This document shows positions 42,197 to 44,971 of a DNA stretch of 44,971 bases, piece after piece. Below the pieces are notes generated by a model, which had not been told where the DNA came from, made no database searches, and worked only from the letters and a program-made list of their open reading frames with translations. The position numbers were made by a program, and so were the translations under genes. The stretch comes from Burkholderiaceae bacterium (lineage in GTDB: Bacteria > Pseudomonadota > Gammaproteobacteria > Burkholderiales > Burkholderiaceae_B): assembly GCA_020851995.1 (NCBI GenBank), contig JADZBO010000212.1:1-44971 (forward strand), given 5' to 3'. The first letter of the stretch is position 1. The number at the start of each line of letters is the position of its first letter.

Positions 42197-42508
42197 ATGG
42201 TGAAAATGCATAATCCGCCGCATCCCGGACTCACTCTGCGCGATGATGTCCTGCCTGCGCTCGGGCTCAGTGTCACTCAGGCGGCGCTGCAACTTGGAAT
42301 TTCGCGTGTCGCCCTCTCTCGCGTGCTCAACGGACATGCGGGAATTTCTCCCGAAATGTCGCTTCGCCTCGAGGCATGGCTTGGCATTGAACGAGGTGGT
42401 TCAGCACAAGCGTGGTTGGCGCAGCAAAGCGCATACGATATCTGGCAGGCGCAACAGCGTTTCAAACAGCACCCGATGCGCGTTCATCCTGCGCCTTTGG
42501 CTGCATAG
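42197..42508 (+). CDS. higA: HigA-family antitoxin-like HTH protein without HigB
   Basis: 103-residue XRE-type helix-turn-helix protein of the HigA addiction-module group. It starts HNPPHPGLTLRDDVLPALGL, and the recognition part is LSVTQAALQLGISRVALSRVL followed by NGHAGISPEMSLRLEAW. QAWLAQQSAYDIWQAQQ near the C-terminus is the family hallmark. AGGAAGGAG precedes ATG 42197. Only about 100 bases separate it from trxC, so there is no room for the usual upstream higB toxin gene of about 90 codons, and none follows. It is either an orphan antitoxin or a regulator adopted from one. Confidence 0.85.
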   Translation: MVKMHNPPHPGLTLRDDVLPALGLSVTQAALQLGISRVALSRVLNGHAGISPEMSLRLEAWLGIERGGSAQAWLAQQSAYDIWQAQQRFKQHPMRVHPAPLAA

Positions 42509-42537
42509 CTGCATAGCTGCATAGCTGCATAGCTGCA
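42503..42537. repeat. 8-bp tandem repeat at the higA stop codon
   Basis: GCATAGCT is repeated four times with a further GCA. The TAG in the first unit is the higA stop, and the repeat continues into the sbp leader. The period is 8 bp. Confidence 0.9.
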
Positions 42538-42604
42538 GTCAACCATATTCCATTTCCGTATAAACAAATTGAAAATCAGTAGTTCGCGGTTTTAATGACG
42601 CACC

Positions 42605-42643
42605 GCAAAATGGCCGCATCAAAGTCAACTGTTGCCATTTTGC
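42605..42643 (+). promoter_or_regulatory. Stem-loop directly before the sbp start codon
   Basis: GCAAAATGGC (42605-42614) and GCCATTTTGC (42634-42643) form a perfect 10-bp stem with a 19-base loop, ending three bases before ATG 42647. No normal Shine-Dalgarno is found at sbp, so this hairpin could limit ribosome access or be an operator for a sulfur regulator. Function is inferred. Confidence 0.5.
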
Positions 42644-42646
42644 TCC

Positions 42647-43645
42647 ATGAAAAATATTCAAACCGTGCTCGCGGGCGTGCTGATCGCGCTGGCCTCCCTC
42701 CCCGCCCCCGCGCAAACGACGCTGCTCAACGCATCGTACGACGTAGCCCGCGAGTTCTATAAAGACTACAACGCGGCCTTCGTCGCGCAGTACAAAAAGA
42801 CCACCGGCAAGGACATCAGGATCGACCAGTCTCATGGCGGCTCCAGCGCCCAGGCACGCGCCGTGAATGATGGTCTCGCGGCCGACGTGGTGACCATGAA
42901 CACCACCACGGATGTGGATTTTCTCGCCACCAGCGGCGTCGTGGCGCCGAACTGGTCGACATTGTTCCCTGACAACGCCGCGCCTACGACATCAACCATG
43001 CTGTTTCTGGTCCGGCGCGGTAATCCCAAAGGCATCAAGGACTGGGCTGACCTGATCAAGCCGGGTATCAAGGTGATCGTCGTCAACCCCAAGACAGGCG
43101 GCAACGGCCGCATGGCCTACCTCGCTGCCTGGGGCCAGGTGCGCGAAAAAGGCGGCACCGATGCGCAGGCACAGGAATTCGTGTCGAACCTGTTCAAGAA
43201 CGTGCCGATCCTTGCCAAGGGCGGACGGGACGCGACCTCGATCTTCCTGCAGCGCAATATTGGCGACGTCCTCATCACCTTCGAATCCGAAGTCGTGTCG
43301 GTCAACCGCGAATTCGGCGAAGGCAAGGTCGATGTGATCCATCCTTCGAGTTCGATCGTCGCGGAAAACCCCGTGGCCATCGTCGAGCGCACCGTCAAGC
43401 AGAAAGGCACCCGGGACCAGGCGAAGGCCTATCTGGATTACCTGTATTCGGACGAAGGCCAGGAGATCGCCGCACGCCACGCCATCCGGCCACGCAACGC
43501 CGCAATCCTCGCGAAGTACAAGGACACCTTCAAACCCATCAAACTCTTCACGGTGAAGGAATACTTCGGCAGCCTGGGGGAAGCGCAAAAGGTGCACTTC
43601 AATGACGGCGGCCTGTTCGACAAGATTTACACCGTCGGAAAGTAA
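42647..43645 (+). CDS. sbp: Sulfate ABC transporter periplasmic binding protein
   Basis: 332 residues with a cleavable Sec signal peptide (MKNIQTVLAGVLIALASLPAPAQ). The mature protein has the sulfate-binding start LLNASYDVAREFYKDYNAAF, QSHGGSSAQARAVNDGLAADVVT (the anion-contacting loop) and NPKTGGNGRMAYLAAWG. These are marks of the Sbp/CysP sulfate or thiosulfate receptors. Full family length. It heads sbp-cysT-cysW, with cysT starting 4 bases after its stop. Start ATG 42647 follows a stem-loop, and no Shine-Dalgarno is seen. Expression under sulfur limitation by a CysB/Cbl-type regulator would be expected; no such site is certain. Confidence 0.92.
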   Translation: MKNIQTVLAGVLIALASLPAPAQTTLLNASYDVAREFYKDYNAAFVAQYKKTTGKDIRIDQSHGGSSAQARAVNDGLAADVVTMNTTTDVDFLATSGVVAPNWSTLFPDNAAPTTSTMLFLVRRGNPKGIKDWADLIKPGIKVIVVNPKTGGNGRMAYLAAWGQVREKGGTDAQAQEFVSNLFKNVPILAKGGRDATSIFLQRNIGDVLITFESEVVSVNREFGEGKVDVIHPSSSIVAENPVAIVERTVKQKGTRDQAKAYLDYLYSDEGQEIAARHAIRPRNAAILAKYKDTFKPIKLFTVKEYFGSLGEAQKVHFNDGGLFDKIYTVGK

Positions 43646-43649
43646 GGCC

Positions 43650-44573
43650 ATGACCGCAGCGTCTCTCGCTCTGCCGGCGCAGAACCGATCCCGCGGTCCG
43701 GTGAATGGCAAATCGCCCGCCGCCGGGGATCATGCCCCCCGCGCCGCCACCCGACGCGTTCTGCCCGGCTTCGGCCTATCGATGGGCCTCACGATTCTCT
43801 ACCTGAGTCTGATCGTCCTGATCCCCTTGTCGGCGCTGTTCATCAAGACGTTCACGCTGACCTGGCCGGAGTTCTGGTCCGCGGTGACGTCGCCACGCGT
43901 GATGGCCTCCTATCGACTGACGTTCGGCGCATCGTTTCTCGCCGCGACCTTCAATCTGTTCACCGGTGTACTGCTCGCCTGGGTGCTGGTGCGATACGAA
44001 TTCCCGGGCAAGAAGTTCGTCGATGCGTTGGTCGATCTGCCGTTTGCGCTGCCCACCGCTGTGGCTGGCATTTCGCTGACGGCACTGTGGGCCGGCAACG
44101 GCTGGGTGGGGCAATTTGTTGAATCCAACTGGGGAATCCAGGTCGCTTTCACGCCCGCTGGCGTTGTCGTCGCGCTGATCTTCATCAGCCTGCCCTTCGT
44201 GGTGCGCACCGTTCAACCCGTGCTCGAAGAGGCCGAAAAAGAGCTTGAGGAAGCCGCCACCTGTCTGGGGGCCACGCCATTGCAGACATTCGTCAAAGTG
44301 ATCCTGCCCACCATCACGCCGGCGCTGCTCACTGGCTTTGCCATGGCCTTTGCGCGGGCGATCGGGGAATACGGCTCGGTCATCTTCATCGCAGGTAACA
44401 TGCCCATGGTGTCGGAAATCACCTCGCTCATCATCATCGGCAAACTCGAGCAGTATGACTTCGCCGGGGCCACAGCCGTCGCCACGGTGATGCTGGTCTC
44501 CTCGTTCATCCTGCTGATGATTATCAACCTGCTGCAAGCCTGGCAGCGACGCCGCTCGGGACTGAAGGCATGA
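43650..44573 (+). CDS. cysT: Sulfate/thiosulfate ABC transporter permease CysT
   Basis: Membrane subunit (also called CysU) of the sulfate importer, 307 residues. About six transmembrane helices follow a 30-residue polar N-terminus. GLSMGLTILYLSLIVLIPLSAL is the first helix, and the permease EAA loop is EEAATCLGATPLQTFVKVILPTITP (about 207-231), which contacts the ATPase. YGSVIFIAGNMPMVSEITSL is typical of CysT. ATG 43650 is preceded by AAGG, 4 bases after the sbp stop, and the stop overlaps the cysW start (ATGA). It should pair with CysW, the CysA ATPase beyond the window, and Sbp. Confidence 0.93.
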   Translation: MTAASLALPAQNRSRGPVNGKSPAAGDHAPRAATRRVLPGFGLSMGLTILYLSLIVLIPLSALFIKTFTLTWPEFWSAVTSPRVMASYRLTFGASFLAATFNLFTGVLLAWVLVRYEFPGKKFVDALVDLPFALPTAVAGISLTALWAGNGWVGQFVESNWGIQVAFTPAGVVVALIFISLPFVVRTVQPVLEEAEKELEEAATCLGATPLQTFVKVILPTITPALLTGFAMAFARAIGEYGSVIFIAGNMPMVSEITSLIIIGKLEQYDFAGATAVATVMLVSSFILLMIINLLQAWQRRRSGLKA

Positions 44574-44971
44574 GGGCGCACAGCATCTCCCCCCGCATCG
44601 CGCAGGGCGCAGGCGAATCACGCCTGGTGCGATACATCCTGATCACCATCGCACTTGCCGTCGTCGCCCTGTTCCTGGTGTTGCCGCTGGCCGCGGTGCT
44701 CACTGAAGCGCTGCGCAAGGGTGTCGATTTCTACCAGGCATCCTTCGACGATCCGGATTCCTGGGCGGCCATCCGCCTCACCCTGGTGATCGCTGCAATT
44801 GTCGTCCCGCTGAATCTTGTATTCGGCGTGGTGGCAGCCTGGGCGGTCGCCAAGCACGAGTTCCGCCACAAATCGATACTCATCACGCTGATCGATCTGC
44901 CGTTTTCGGTTTCCCCGGTGGTGGCTGGCCTGGTCTACGTCCTGGTGTTTGGTGCGAATGGCTGGTTTGGC
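44570..44971 (+). CDS. cysW: Sulfate ABC transporter permease CysW (5' part, cut by window end)
   Basis: The first 134 codons of the second sulfate permease. It begins MRAHSISPRIAQGAGESRLV and has the first helix ILITIALAVVALFLVLPLAAVL, then RLTLVIAAIVVPLNLVFGVVAAWAVAKHEF and the helix IDLPFSVSPVVAGLVYVLVFG. These correspond to CysW. The start ATG overlaps the cysT stop by 4 bases. The reading frame runs on past base 44971, so the C-terminal part is not visible. Confidence 0.92.
   Translation, partial: MRAHSISPRIAQGAGESRLVRYILITIALAVVALFLVLPLAAVLTEALRKGVDFYQASFDDPDSWAAIRLTLVIAAIVVPLNLVFGVVAAWAVAKHEFRHKSILITLIDLPFSVSPVVAGLVYVLVFGANGWFG

Overview
The window looks like chromosomal DNA of a betaproteobacterium of the order Burkholderiales, probably an Alcaligenaceae relative (Bordetella/Achromobacter/Pusillimonas-like). 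The signs are a high-GC dense layout, a Bug-type (TctC) solute-binding protein, a TctE-type sensor kinase, the hemC-hemD-hemX-hemY order, recA-recX beside sucC-sucD, and an RdgC gene. There is no rRNA, tRNA, CRISPR, prophage or insertion sequence that I can see. The assignment comes from gene content and remembered family features, not from a search.

Left part (1-11.1 kb): a LysE-type exporter and a cation diffusion facilitator precede a divergent catabolic cluster. On the minus strand run carboxyltransferase, acyl-CoA dehydrogenase, crotonase-type hydratase and biotin carboxylase subunit, the same order as atuCDEF of acyclic-terpene catabolism. On the plus strand run an IclR regulator, a CaiB/BaiF CoA-transferase and an HMG-CoA lyase-type enzyme. 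Together they can activate a branched acid by CoA transfer, desaturate it, carboxylate the gamma-methyl group, hydrate it and cleave it. A perfect palindrome sits at the divergent promoter region.

Middle part (11.1-25.8 kb): housekeeping genes on the minus strand. These are a fumarylpyruvate hydrolase-like gene, hemY-hemX-hemD-hemC preceded by a 35-residue prepilin-like microprotein, sucD-sucC, a DUF2889 gene, recX and recA (with an SOS box exactly filling the promoter spacer). Divergent from recA are an OmpR-type response regulator, its TctE-like kinase carrying a Gly-Ser repeat inside the ATPase domain, and a metabolite:H+ symporter ending in a strong terminator.

Right-centre (25.8-34.4 kb): the most interesting block is a nine-gene minus-strand operon, mostly with 4-base stop/start overlaps. 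It encodes two chalcone-isomerase-like proteins, an FAD oxidoreductase, DUF1365, a cyclopropane-fatty-acid-synthase-like methyltransferase, a GPH-type transporter, a DUF3833 lipoprotein, an SDR and an NTF2-like protein. It resembles the membrane-lipid/singlet-oxygen gene set known from other proteobacteria, but here it is divergent from a TetR-family gene instead of an ECF sigma/ChrR pair. The two share an inverted repeat that contains a -10 element on each strand, and ten full copies plus a diverged partial copy of a 19-bp tandem repeat run into the tetR start codon.

Right part (34.4-45.0 kb): rdgC, an unknown small gene, an APC permease with a putatively exported methyltransferase, a three-gene set (CuyA/D-cysteine desulfhydrase-like PLP enzyme, Bug binding protein, beta-hydroxyacid dehydrogenase), trxC, an orphan HigA antitoxin, and the start of a sulfate ABC transporter operon (sbp-cysT-cysW, cut by the window end). 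The sbp start is preceded by a 10-bp stem-loop.

A recurrent feature is the number of perfect or near-perfect short tandem repeats (6, 7, 8, 13, 19 and 42 bp) in both intergenic and coding DNA.
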